Part shown: positions 25,965 to 33,574 of the stretch, one piece after another
How positions within the stretch are numbered: the stretch's first letter is position 1
Layout of the letters: each line of letters begins with the position of its first letter
Origin: JAOXRU01 sp965247735
GTDB lineage: Bacteria > Bacteroidota > Bacteroidia > Flavobacteriales > Flavobacteriaceae
Reading direction: 5' to 3'
Length of the DNA: 64,000 nt
Assembly (NCBI GenBank): GCA_965247735.1
Contig: CBDFHN010000001.1
Location: 620,001-684,000, forward strand
Program-made: the position numbers and the translations under genes
The notes under the pieces: model-generated
The model's database searches: none
What the model saw: the letters and a program-made list of their open reading frames with translations, nothing else
What the model was told of the DNA's origin: nothing

Positions 25965-27563
25965 TTAAGCGCTTTTTGGTCTTAATTTAAAGAATTCAAT
26001 AAAACTTTTTGGATTTTTAGTAATACCACTTTCAGAAATAAGGACAATATCAATATTTCTATTGACTGCTTTTTCAGAGAAATCTTCTAGAATTTCAATA
26101 ATATCATTATCTAAGTATCTAGTTTTTCTAACATCAAGTTCTAAATGGGTATCAACAGGTAAACTATCCAATTCTTTTAAGATGGCTCCTTTGTTGAAGA
26201 AGGTTACCTCTTCGGCAAGGGTCATTTTAATATTATGCTTTCCATTGCTCTTATCTTCAATATGTAAGAAATGAGAGTTTTGAAAACTTTTGATTAATAT
26301 TACAATAACACCTACTGCCAATCCTAGTCCAATACCAACAAGTAAATCCATAAATACAATTCCAAAAACAGTTACCATAAAAGGAATAAATTGTTTCCAT
26401 CCTAGTTTGTACATTGTTTTAAATAACCCTGGTTTTGCTAATTTGTATCCAACAATAAGTAAAATTGCTGCTAAAACCGATAAAGGAATTTTATTAAGCA
26501 AGCCTGGAATCAATAGTACAGAACCTAAAAGTAATAGTCCGTGGATAATTGCTGACATTTTTGTTTTTCCTCCAGATTGTATGTTTGCCGAGCTTCTAAC
26601 AATTACTTGTGTTATTGGCAAACCACCAATAAGTCCAGACAAGATATTACCTGTACCTTGTGCAAGAAGTTCTCTATTGGTAGGTGTTACCCTTTTTAAA
26701 GGATCTAACTTATCTGTAGCTTCTGTACACAATAAGGTCTCTAAACTAGCAACTAATGCTATTGTAAAAGCAACAACCCATATTTCTGGATTGGTAATTG
26801 CTCCAAAGTTTGGAAAACTAAACTGGTTAAAAAAGGAAGTAGCATCCTCAGGAACCGGTACATTTACCAAGTGTTTTGCCGATATGGCTAATGTATCATG
26901 ACCACTGGTAACAACAAAATAGATGATTCCTAATGCTACTGCAACCAAAGGCCCTTGAATGATTTTAAATACTTTGCCTTTTTTAGATAAAACTTTATCC
27001 CAAAGTATAAGAACCGCAAGACCTATGAAAGCAACAAGAGTAGCACTAGGACTAATATTATTAAAGGTTTTAAAAATTTCTGAAAAAGTGTTCTCACCAT
27101 CTATTTGCATGAAAGCAAAATCGCCCTCAGGGTTAGCATCATATCCAAAGAAATGTGGTATTTGTTTTAGGATAATAATAATACCAATACCAGTAAGCAT
27201 TCCTTTGATCACAGACGATGGAAAGTAATACCCAATAATACCTGCTTTTAGTATTCCAAAAAGTACTTGTATAACACCACCAAGTACAACAGCTAAAAGA
27301 AAGTTTTCAAAACCACCCAATGAGCCAATGGCGGTTAATACTATTGCTGCTAAACCAGCAGCAGGACCACTAACACCAGATTGAGAACCACTAAGTGCAC
27401 CAACAACTACACCTCCTATAATACCAGCAATAACACCAGAAAATAGGGGAGCGCCACTTGCTAATGCAATTCCTAAACAAAGGGGAAGTGCTACAAAAAA
27501 GACGACTATACTGGCTGGAAAATCAGCCTTAAGATTTTTAAAAGGATTTGAGTTATTATTCAT
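25965..27563 (-). CDS. SulP family anion (probably bicarbonate) transporter
   Basis: A 532-residue membrane protein with the SulP N-terminal signature (PASIVVFFVALPLCLGIALASGAPLFSG) and glycine-rich transmembrane segments including SGSQSGVSGPAAGLAAIV and GLIGGLPITQVIVRSSANIQSGG. The cytoplasmic C-terminal segment from about residue 430 is a STAS domain (LDSLPVDTHLELDVRKTRYLDNDIIEIL). Members carry sulfate, chloride or bicarbonate. The carbonic anhydrase gene in the same operon favours bicarbonate (BicA-like) transport, which is an inference from context. Confidence 0.85.
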   Translation of the reverse strand: MNNNSNPFKNLKADFPASIVVFFVALPLCLGIALASGAPLFSGVIAGIIGGVVVGALSGSQSGVSGPAAGLAAIVLTAIGSLGGFENFLLAVVLGGVIQVLFGILKAGIIGYYFPSSVIKGMLTGIGIIIILKQIPHFFGYDANPEGDFAFMQIDGENTFSEIFKTFNNISPSATLVAFIGLAVLILWDKVLSKKGKVFKIIQGPLVAVALGIIYFVVTSGHDTLAISAKHLVNVPVPEDATSFFNQFSFPNFGAITNPEIWVVAFTIALVASLETLLCTEATDKLDPLKRVTPTNRELLAQGTGNILSGLIGGLPITQVIVRSSANIQSGGKTKMSAIIHGLLLLGSVLLIPGLLNKIPLSVLAAILLIVGYKLAKPGLFKTMYKLGWKQFIPFMVTVFGIVFMDLLVGIGLGLAVGVIVILIKSFQNSHFLHIEDKSNGKHNIKMTLAEEVTFFNKGAILKELDSLPVDTHLELDVRKTRYLDNDIIEILEDFSEKAVNRNIDIVLISESGITKNPKSFIEFFKLRPKSA

Positions 27564-27662
27564 ATTAATATATTTTTGAGCTTAGAAAAGATCAATTGGA
27601 TCTATTCTAGGCTTTTTCTTTAATTTTTTTTGATAATTTTAAAATAAGGCAGCCTATACCAA

Positions 27663-27688
27663 TACATTATTTTTATGCAAATAATGTA
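27663..27688. promoter_or_regulatory. inverted repeat upstream of sulP
   Basis: TACATTATTT and AAATAATGTA are exact inverted arms separated by 6 bases. The site lies 100 bp before the sulP start and 52 bp after the end of the upstream small gene. There is no T-run, so a regulator-binding site is more likely than a terminator. Confidence 0.4.
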
Positions 27689-27740
27689 ATAGTTATGCAT
27701 GCTAATAAGATATGTGATATACCTTATAATGAAAGTAAAT

Positions 27741-28058
27741 TTAGGCTTGTTTGGGCGGTGGAATAAGTATTTCCTGAAGAAATTTGCACAAAAGATTATT
27801 GTTGTTATAATCTTTAAATTTCTGAATATAAGTAGGGTATTTGTAAGGTAACTGAGTTGCTATTTTTTTGTTTTTATCTTCTTTCTCGAATTCGTCTTCA
27901 CTACTGTCTTCTTCTAAATCTATATTAACCAATTCATACTCAGCCTGACTAAGTAGATCTAATGCCTGAGTAACAGGTTGTACTACTATGGCATATAAAA
28001 CAATGATGATTGCAAAATGCTTAGAAAAAGAGATGATATGTGACAACTTCATATTCAT
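27741..28058 (-). CDS. small membrane-associated protein, 105 aa, coupled to TetR gene
   Basis: A 105-residue protein with one hydrophobic helix (residues about 9-30, HIISFSKHFAIIIVLYAIVVQP), followed by a strongly acidic stretch (NIDLEEDSSEDEFEKED) and a basic, aromatic C-terminal part ending PPPKQA. Met1 or Met3 may be used. The start overlaps the TetR stop by 4 bp, so the proteins are made together. Function unknown; it may be a target or partner of the regulator. Confidence 0.55.
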   Translation of the reverse strand: MNMKLSHIISFSKHFAIIIVLYAIVVQPVTQALDLLSQAEYELVNIDLEEDSSEDEFEKEDKNKKIATQLPYKYPTYIQKFKDYNNNNLLCKFLQEILIPPPKQA

Positions 28059-28726
28059 TCTGCTATAACTTTAAATACCAGTTGCTTATAAAATTCTGAA
28101 ACGTAGTCCGTGTCTTGCTTTATATCAGTAAGTTTTGGTAAATGTTCAGCAAAATAGCGTTGTTGTTGCACGCCTTCAATTACAGTTGACACCAACATAT
28201 GTGGATATTCAAAAGAAGGATTAACTTCCAAAACCATATCACTAACACGTTGTACTACACTTTTATAAACACCAAAAAAACCTTTGCTATTTGCTGTATC
28301 TACATCTTTTGTATGGTAAGCTTTTGTAGATTCGGAAATGATGATTTGCCCAAGGAGTACCTCGTTTATATGGGAAAATGAATTATCAACTATAATTGGT
28401 TCTGTAAGTATTTTTACCGCAGTCTCTAGCTTTTCGTGTGGAGAGGTAATATTATTTGTTGTAAAAACAAGCTTGTATTCAACCCAACCCCAATACCAAG
28501 ATATTAGGTAGATTAGAAGCATATGTTTGTTTTCGAAATAACGATATATAGAACTTTCAGGAGAACCAATTTTAGTCCCTAGTTTTTTAAATGTAAATTT
28601 CTCAAAGCCTAATTCATTTATCAACTCAATACTAACAGAACTTATCTTACGACCCAATTCTGATGAATTAGGATCACGCAGATAAATATCTGGATTAACA
28701 TTAATATTGATTTGTAAATTATCCAC
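28055..28726 (-). CDS. TetR family transcriptional regulator
   Basis: A 223-residue protein. Residues about 25-75 form the TetR helix-turn-helix (SVELINELGFEKFTFKKLGTKIGSPESSIYRYFENKHMLLIYL in outline: LGTKIGSPESSIYRYFENK is the recognition segment). The C-terminal domain is helical and has a WYWGWVEYK aromatic cluster. It probably represses itself through the palindrome 16 bp upstream. The small membrane protein gene is translationally coupled downstream, and sulP lies beyond. Confidence 0.85.
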   Translation of the reverse strand: MDNLQININVNPDIYLRDPNSSELGRKISSVSIELINELGFEKFTFKKLGTKIGSPESSIYRYFENKHMLLIYLISWYWGWVEYKLVFTTNNITSPHEKLETAVKILTEPIIVDNSFSHINEVLLGQIIISESTKAYHTKDVDTANSKGFFGVYKSVVQRVSDMVLEVNPSFEYPHMLVSTVIEGVQQQRYFAEHLPKLTDIKQDTDYVSEFYKQLVFKVIAE

Positions 28727-28741
28727 TGTATTGAGTTATTT

Positions 28742-28776
28742 TTGCAAATATAATAGTATTACTATCATATTTGCAA
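28742..28776 (-). promoter_or_regulatory. 35-bp palindrome overlapping the TetR promoter
   Basis: The outer arms TTGCAAATAT and ATATTTGCAA are exact inverted repeats, and inner TAGT and ACTA also pair; only two positions break symmetry. On the minus strand the arms also supply TTG and TATATTTG about 21 bases apart, a Bacteroidetes-type promoter. Repressor binding would therefore block the promoter of its own gene, whose ATG is at 28726. Confidence 0.7.
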
Positions 28777-29097
28777 GTATTGTGTGTTTTTTATTTTTAT
28801 AGCTTCATTTTAATACAGTCACGTTCTTTGTTATTGCTCTATAAATGGGAGTTTATCTTTGGTAAGTACTAGTTGTTTTAATTGCACAAGCGGGTTTAAT
28901 TCCGTCAAATTTGCTTTGAAATAAAAAGTATTCTCTGAAACATAGTTCGTATCCTTGATAGAGTTAGTTGATTTTTTCAAATGCTTTTGCCTCCGTAATT
29001 GATACCATTAAATTGTAGATGAGAAATCCCAGAAAAAATACAATGTTTTTTTATTTGTCACGTTCGTAGGTAAGCATTAATTATAAATTGCGAACAA
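28777..29097. other. 321-bp intergenic region, nothing firm
   Basis: Between divergent genes. It contains AAGCGGGTTTAATTCCG near 28888, which resembles GTGGGTTTAATTCTC at 29653 on the other side of the 181-residue gene. I see no gene, RNA or clear promoter here. Confidence 0.3.
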
Positions 29098-29643
29098 ATG
29101 AAAAAACTATTATCTAATAATTTTGCTGACAAATTAAAAAAAATACTATCAGAAAGTATCAATAATGAGGTTAATAAAGCTATCATAAAAAAAATTGATT
29201 GGGAAACTGAGGCAGAACGATGTTTGTTGGATTTGTCAGTTTTTTTTGATAGCACAACGGTTGTTCGTCTTCAGAATAATGATATTGACACAATAGGGGT
29301 GGTTGATATTTGCTGGAATGAATATGGAAGTGATATTGAGGTAGACTTTATGCCCAATAATGATTTTGAAAAAGCTTTTGATAAAGGTTGTATCATGAAT
29401 AACTCTGCTATAGATAATGATGAATTCTTTAAAACCAATTTTAATGTTGTTGGAGAAGATATTTTTGATAAACTAGGAGATGATTATAATGGCGTTATTA
29501 CAATATTTAGTGAAATTATAATGGAAATCATAACTACCGTAGCAGAGCAAGATGAGTTTAAAAAGCTTCCTTTGAAATCTCCTTGCCATTTTGGATTCTC
29601 TTTGTATCATGATGCTGAGCGATTTAAAATATTAACAGTTTAA
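29098..29643 (+). CDS. hypothetical protein, 181 aa
   Basis: A 181-residue soluble, acidic protein. The first 40 residues are helical and Lys-rich (ADKLKKILSESINNEVNKAI), followed by strands (VVDICWNEYGSDIEVDFMP) and a helix with hydrophobic face (GVITIFSEIIMEIITTVAEQDEF). No signal peptide. The architecture resembles small immunity-type or DUF proteins in accessory regions, but no specific family can be named. It is flanked on both sides by short GGGTTTAATTC sequences. Confidence 0.5.
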   Translation: MKKLLSNNFADKLKKILSESINNEVNKAIIKKIDWETEAERCLLDLSVFFDSTTVVRLQNNDIDTIGVVDICWNEYGSDIEVDFMPNNDFEKAFDKGCIMNNSAIDNDEFFKTNFNVVGEDIFDKLGDDYNGVITIFSEIIMEIITTVAEQDEFKKLPLKSPCHFGFSLYHDAERFKILTV

Positions 29644-29644
29644 T

Positions 29645-29730
29645 CCCACCAGTGGGTTTAATTCTCTGATGCTTGCATCGGAATGATTAAGGTTAATTCC
29701 TTTTACATGCCTCGTAGGCTTGCCCCGAGG
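29645..29730. repeat. cluster of three short palindromes (REP-like)
   Basis: Three consecutive small hairpins: CCCAC-CA-GTGGG, GATGC-TT-GCATC, and CCTCG with CGAGG enclosing AGGCTTGCC-like sequence. It begins directly after the stop codon of the 181-residue gene. Such GC-richer palindromic clusters after genes are common dispersed elements in flavobacterial genomes and may end transcription or stabilise mRNA. Confidence 0.5.
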
Positions 29731-29879
29731 TTATTGACTAATTGTCCTTTGTTATTGCTTCTTGAAAAAATAAAAAATTAGAGTTCAAGACGATTATTTA
29801 CTTGTAGTAAGTATTACCATGGGTACAGTTCTTTTAACTCCTATATGATCAGACGAAAAAAGAATTAAGCAATATACTT

Positions 29880-30014
29880 TTGAAGACTAGCAAATTTATA
29901 ACAGCTATAATAGCAATATTCCTGATGTATGGATTAGGATATTGCTTAACTACCATTTATGGTTTTGACCCTCCATATGGATTTTTGTATGTTGGAATGG
30001 TACTAAAAAAATAG
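29880..30014 (+). CDS. possible small membrane protein, 44 aa
   Basis: An open frame from TTG at 29880 to the stop at 30012-30014. The sequence has a hydrophobic helix (FITAIIAIFLMYGLGYCLTTIYG) and ends PPYGFLYVGMVLKK. No ATG start is available before codon 16, so the start is uncertain, and it may be a remnant. Outside this frame, 29731-29879 and 30015-30119 show nothing recognisable. Confidence 0.3.
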   Translation: MKTSKFITAIIAIFLMYGLGYCLTTIYGFDPPYGFLYVGMVLKK

Positions 30015-30119
30015 AAATGCAAAAAAAGAACTAGTCACTAATAATTTTTGTTAAATACCTACTAAAAACTACGATTATAATAATTGATAGTTTTATTTTT
30101 AGAAAAATATACTGGTATT

Positions 30120-31208
30120 ATGATATTAAAGCCCATTCAATTATCCGCACTGTTACTACTCACAATAGTTTCATTACAAGCACAAAATCTAAGTTTTGAA
30201 GAGTACAATCCTGTATCGACATTGGTAGTACCTGGTAAAACTATAAAACGTGCTAAATTTCCATTTATAGATGTTCACGGACATCAATATAATATGCCAA
30301 CTCAAGATTTAACTCCTGTAATTGAAGCTATGGATAGCTTAAACATGGGGATAATGGTAAACTTAAGTGGAAGGTCTGGAGCAAAACTTCAAAAATCAGT
30401 TAAAAATATAGCGGATCATTATGCCAATAGATTTGTTGTTTTTGCAAATGTTGATTTTAATGGTGTAGGCGGAAAAAATTGGACAGCCAATGCGGTACAG
30501 CAATTAGAAGAAGATGTTAAAAATGGTGCACGTGGACTTAAAGTGTATAAAAGTCTTGGACTTAGAAACAAAGATATTAATGGTAATAGAATAGCCGTAG
30601 ATGATATTAGGTTAGACCCTATCTGGGCAAAATGTGGCGAATTGCGAATTCCAGTTTTGATTCATACAGCTGATCCTAAATCGTTTTGGGATGCATATGA
30701 TAAGGATAACGAACGTTGGTTAGAGCTAAAAACGCATCCTAGAAGAAAACGTAGCGCTACTAATCCTGCTCCTTGGGAGCAGTTAATGGCAGAACAACAT
30801 CATATGTTTAAAAAACATCCAAACACCAATTTTATTAGTGCACATATGAGCTGGCTAGCTAATGATCTGGGCAAACTTGGAGAGATTTTAGATCAAATAC
30901 CTAATATGCATGTGGGAATTGGTGCTATAATTGCAGAACTAGGAAGACAACCACGTTTTGCAAAAACATTTTTCAACAGATATCAAGATCGAATATTGTT
31001 TGGAAAAGATAGTTGGAAGCCTAAAGAATTTCCAACCTATTTTAGAGTGTTAGAATCTAATGATGAGTATTTCCCATATCATAAAAAATACCATGCCTTT
31101 TGGCCAATGTATGGATTGGACTTGTCTGATGAAGTCCTAAAAAAAGTATATTATAAAAATGCTTTACGTTTAGTACCAGGGTTGGATAAAAGTTTGTTTC
31201 CTAATTAA
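30120..31208 (+). CDS. secreted amidohydrolase-superfamily (TIM-barrel) protein
   Basis: A 362-residue protein from the ATG at 30120, which gives a signal peptide (residues 1-21, ending LQAQ); an in-frame TTG at 30084 would add 12 residues ahead of it. Metal-binding motifs of amidohydrolase-related (PF04909-type) enzymes: DVHGHQY near residue 55, VLIHTADP, ISAHMSWLA, and GKDSW near the C-terminus (LFGKDSWKPKEF). These enzymes hydrolyse or decarboxylate small molecules; the substrate is unknown. It converges with the peptide array on the opposite strand. Confidence 0.75.
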   Translation: MILKPIQLSALLLLTIVSLQAQNLSFEEYNPVSTLVVPGKTIKRAKFPFIDVHGHQYNMPTQDLTPVIEAMDSLNMGIMVNLSGRSGAKLQKSVKNIADHYANRFVVFANVDFNGVGGKNWTANAVQQLEEDVKNGARGLKVYKSLGLRNKDINGNRIAVDDIRLDPIWAKCGELRIPVLIHTADPKSFWDAYDKDNERWLELKTHPRRKRSATNPAPWEQLMAEQHHMFKKHPNTNFISAHMSWLANDLGKLGEILDQIPNMHVGIGAIIAELGRQPRFAKTFFNRYQDRILFGKDSWKPKEFPTYFRVLESNDEYFPYHKKYHAFWPMYGLDLSDEVLKKVYYKNALRLVPGLDKSLFPN

Positions 31209-31283
31209 CATTTTAAAAAATTGTATTTTTTTGCTGTATTAAGGATACCATTACAAAGGTTAAGCAGCAGAAGAGATTTAAAA

Positions 31284-31325
31284 AATAAGGCTGATTTTAT
31301 AATTTAAAATCAACCTTATTCTTTT
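31284..31325. terminator. bidirectional hairpin between amidohydrolase gene and peptide array
   Basis: AATAAGGCTGATTTTA pairs with TAAAATCAACCTTATT apart from one mismatch, around a 4-5 base loop. An A run precedes it and T-rich sequence follows. It can end transcription of the plus-strand amidohydrolase gene and of the minus-strand peptide array. Confidence 0.65.
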
Positions 31326-31343
31326 GAAAAATTTGGTATTTGT

Positions 31344-31478
31344 TTAGTAAGCAAAGCGCTTAACTCCAGGTAATAATGCTTCTTCATAGTTGTAAATATT
31401 AGTTGCGTATTGTTTTATTTTTATTTGTTTGCTGGCAATACTACGTATTCGTTGCTGTATGTTGTCAAATGTTTTCAT
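31344..31478 (-). CDS. 44-residue small protein at the end of the peptide array
   Basis: An ATG frame of 44 codons. The protein starts MKTFDNIQQRIRSIASKQIK and ends LLPGVKRFAY; it is basic (about 9 Lys/Arg against 3 Asp/Glu) and probably an amphipathic helix in its first half. It lies 53 bp downstream of the last 24-residue peptide ORF and on the same strand. A frameshifted copy of its first third exists at 33575-33622, again next to a decayed 24-residue peptide, so the two genes are linked. No similarity to a known family is recognised. Confidence 0.6.
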   Translation of the reverse strand: MKTFDNIQQRIRSIASKQIKIKQYATNIYNYEEALLPGVKRFAY

Positions 31479-31531
31479 GATGATGGATTTTTAAATTGAT
31501 TAGTGTTGATTGATTGATGAATCGCTTTTCC

Positions 31532-31606
31532 CTATTTGTATCTTCTTTTGCTATTCCAAAGGTTACTCATTGTCTTGTTGCTTTTTGGAGTGATTGAATT
31601 TTTCAT
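31532..31606 (-). CDS. 24-residue basic peptide, array copy 1 (promoter-distal)
   Basis: Starts MKNSITPKSNKT and ends NLWNSKRRYK. It differs from the consensus by Ser for Asn at position 9. Net charge is about +7 with no acidic residue. The leader contains an additional AATCAACAATC copy. Confidence 0.65.
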   Translation of the reverse strand: MKNSITPKSNKTMSNLWNSKRRYK

Positions 31607-31705
31607 GATTGTTGATTTTTTGATTGTTGATTTTTTGATTGTTGATTAATTAGTACTTGATTGATGAATTCTAAATTACTATTGCCTTCTGGCGAATTTT
31701 TTTGA

Positions 31706-31780
31706 CTACTTGTATCTTCTTTTGCTATTCCAAAGGTTACTCATTGTCTTGTTGTTTTTAGGAGTGATTGAATTTTTCAT
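31706..31780 (-). CDS. 24-residue basic peptide, array copy 2
   Basis: Consensus peptide: starts MKNSITPKNNKT, ends MSNLWNSKRRYK. The last sense codon is AAG instead of AAA, a silent difference from copies 3-5. Confidence 0.65.
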   Translation of the reverse strand: MKNSITPKNNKTMSNLWNSKRRYK

Positions 31781-31864
31781 GATTGTTGATTTTTTGATTG
31801 TTGATTAATTAGTACTTGATTGATGAATTCTATTTACTATAACCTTCTTGCTAATTTTTTTTGA

Positions 31865-31939
31865 CTATTTGTATCTTCTTTTGTTATTCCAAAGGTTACT
31901 CATTGTCTTGTTGTTTTTAGGAGTGATTGAATTTTTCAT
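31865..31939 (-). CDS. 24-residue basic peptide, array copy 3
   Basis: Starts MKNSITPKNNKT and ends NLWNNKRRYK. It differs from the consensus by Asn for Ser at position 19. Frame and length are unchanged. Confidence 0.65.
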   Translation of the reverse strand: MKNSITPKNNKTMSNLWNNKRRYK

Positions 31940-32022
31940 GATTGTTGATTTTTTGATTGTTGATTAATTAGTACTTGATTGATGAATTCTATTTACTATT
32001 GCCTTCTTGCTAATTTTTTTGA

Positions 32023-32097
32023 CTATTTGTATCTTCTTTTGCTATTCCAAAGGTTACTCATTGTCTTGTTGTTTTTAGGAGTGATTGAATTTTTCAT
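32023..32097 (-). CDS. 24-residue basic peptide, array copy 4
   Basis: Consensus peptide (MKNSITPKNNKT to NLWNSKRRYK), identical in protein sequence to copies 2 and 5. Confidence 0.65.
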   Translation of the reverse strand: MKNSITPKNNKTMSNLWNSKRRYK

Positions 32098-32181
32098 GAT
32101 TGTTGATTTTTTGATTGTTGATTAATTAGTACTTGATTGATGAATTCTATTTACTATTGCCTTCTTGCTAATTTTTTTTGA

Positions 32182-32256
32182 CTATTTGTATCTTCTTTTG
32201 CTATTCCAAAGGTTACTCATTGTCTTGTTGTTTTTAGGAGTGATTGAATTTTTCAT
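32182..32256 (-). CDS. 24-residue basic peptide, array copy 5
   Basis: Consensus peptide (MKNSITPKNNKT to NLWNSKRRYK), identical in protein sequence to copies 2 and 4. The spacer to the next copy is 83 bp and has no terminator-like hairpin, so a polycistronic transcript through all copies is plausible. Confidence 0.65.
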   Translation of the reverse strand: MKNSITPKNNKTMSNLWNSKRRYK

Positions 32257-32339
32257 GATTGTTGATTTTTTGATTGTTGATTAATTAGTACTTGATTGAT
32301 GAATTCTATTTACTATTGCCTTCTTGCTATTTTTTTTGA

Positions 32340-32414
32340 CTACTTGTATCTTCTTTTGCTATTCCAAAGGTTACTCATTGTCTTGTTGTTTTTTGCTGCA
32401 ATTGAATTTTTCAT
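32340..32414 (-). CDS. 24-residue basic peptide, array copy 6 (promoter-proximal)
   Basis: Starts MKNSIAAKNNKT and ends NLWNSKRRYK. Thr6-Pro7 of the consensus is replaced by Ala6-Ala7, the most divergent copy, as expected for an edge unit. It is the first ORF behind the putative array promoter; its leader lacks the AATCAACAATC doublet. Confidence 0.65.
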   Translation of the reverse strand: MKNSIAAKNNKTMSNLWNSKRRYK

Positions 32415-32462
32415 AATTTCATTTATTTGATTGTTATACTTAATAGACGACCACTTTTTAAT

Positions 32463-32514
32463 TTTGTTACAGTACTATGCGTAACAAAGTACTGTTTTTA
32501 ACATTTTTTAACAA
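32463..32514 (-). promoter_or_regulatory. putative promoter and operator of the peptide array
   Basis: On the minus strand TTG (32514-32512) is followed after 20 bases by TACTTTG (32491-32485), one base short of the Bacteroidetes TAnnTTTG box. TTTGTTAC (32463-32470) and GTAACAAA (32481-32488) are exact inverted repeats 10 bases apart, and ACAGTAC (32469-32475) with GTACTGT (32489-32495) forms a second, overlapping one. These cover the -7 box and start point. The leader to the first ATG would be about 65 bases. Confidence 0.5.
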
Positions 32515-32907
32515 TTTATTCTTTAAATTACCAGTAAATAGGGGTGTTAAGAACATATTTAATTCATGATTTTTTTAGTAATACTTCATTTAACTACTAT
32601 CAATGAAGATCATATTGTTAGTAATACAGTCAGAAACAGTAGAATAATGCAAAACACACTTTTTGAAGAGCAAAAGCAATAAAAAATATATTTTTAAAAA
32701 CACTTTTAGTTGAGTTATATCTATAAGGAGTGTTTGATTAATGATAAATAAGTTTATCAAGAGTTATATTTGGGTTTCAAATATGATTTCACAAATTGAT
32801 TGGGTCTATATATTGATTATAAATGAGGAATCTGAAATGCTTGGAAATGCCTAACTTGCCATTTCGTGTATTGAAAAATTAAACAAATAGCTGTTAATAC
32901 TTATTAA
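32515..32907. other. 393-bp intergenic region upstream of the lipoprotein
   Basis: AT-rich sequence between the array promoter (minus) and the lipoprotein gene (plus). I find no ORF of note and no clear hairpin. The plus-strand promoter of the lipoprotein gene should lie in its last 100 bases but is not recognisable as TTG/TAnnTTTG. Confidence 0.3.
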
Positions 32908-33546
32908 ATGAAAAAAATATTTTACCTACTTATCAGTATACTAATTCTAAGTTGCAATAATAAAGATGCTAAACTTCCAGATAATTTTGATTTAGGAACT
33001 ACAGAAAATGGGCAATACAAGAATAAGTACTTCAATATGGAAGTTACTTTTAATCCAGATTGGATTGTGCAGGACAAGCAACAAATGAATGATATCCTGA
33101 AAACAGGAAATGATATTATTTCTGGAGATGATAAAAACCTAAAATCTGCAATAAAAGCAGGAATGGTAAATACAGCTTATTTACTAACCATATTTAAGCA
33201 CGAAGCTGGAGCTCCAGTGACATTTAATCCATCGTTTACACTATTAGCAGAGAATACTAAAAATGCTCCTGGAATAAAAAGAGGTAAAGACTATCTATAT
33301 CATGTTCGTAATCTCTTAGAACAATCGCAGATTACCTATTTTTTTGACAAAGAGGTGTTTGAACGAAAAATTGGAAGCACCACTTTTTATGTTATGGAAA
33401 GTAAGGTAGATGTTATGGATAAAACCATAACTCAAGAATATATGACTAAGGTAACAAAGGGATTTAGTCTTTCCATTATCATATCTTATATGACTTCTGA
33501 AGAAAAAGAAGAACTTTATGCTGTAATTAAAAATATAAAAATTTAG
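32908..33546 (+). CDS. hypothetical lipoprotein, 212 aa
   Basis: A lipoprotein signal (ILILSC, Cys16) is followed by a 190-residue globular domain, beginning YKNKYFNMEVTFNPDWIVQDKQQM, an alternating pattern like the PsbP-type or lipoprotein folds that bind small ligands. No catalytic motif. It is flanked by the intact peptide array and, 40 bp after its stop, by a decayed copy of the same array module on the opposite strand. That placement allows, but does not show, a functional link such as self-protection. Confidence 0.65.
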   Translation: MKKIFYLLISILILSCNNKDAKLPDNFDLGTTENGQYKNKYFNMEVTFNPDWIVQDKQQMNDILKTGNDIISGDDKNLKSAIKAGMVNTAYLLTIFKHEAGAPVTFNPSFTLLAENTKNAPGIKRGKDYLYHVRNLLEQSQITYFFDKEVFERKIGSTTFYVMESKVDVMDKTITQEYMTKVTKGFSLSIIISYMTSEEKEELYAVIKNIKI

Positions 33547-33574
33547 TTCAGTTTGTGTAAGACTGTAAGGATTT

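Larger units (their letters stand above)
31495..32425 (-). repeat. tandem array, six units of about 158 bp, each encoding a 24-residue basic peptide
   Basis: A shared landmark (GTATCTTCTTTTG on the plus strand) starts near 31537, 31711, 31870, 32028, 32187 and 32345, giving spacings of 174, 159, 158, 159 and 158 bp. The 174-bp spacing reflects an extra 16-bp copy of a GATTGTTGATT element. Units are nearly identical over most of their length. On the minus strand each carries two AATCAACAATC copies directly before an ATG that opens a 25-codon frame ending in TAG. Spacers vary in length through T-runs, while all six frames are exactly 75 bases. Confidence 0.9.

Noticed and set aside
26290..26901. 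Plus-strand frame of 203 codons
   Set aside because: Lies wholly antisense to the SulP transporter gene and shows no protein family.
31344..32414. Lanthipeptide, lasso or other modified-peptide precursor cluster
   Set aside because: No leader motif such as the flavobacterial KKLxLNKxTI type, no cysteine in the peptides and no modification enzyme or exporter gene nearby.
31495..32425. CRISPR array
   Set aside because: The units are about 158 bp and nearly identical throughout, with no variable spacers and no cas genes; each contains the same small ORF.
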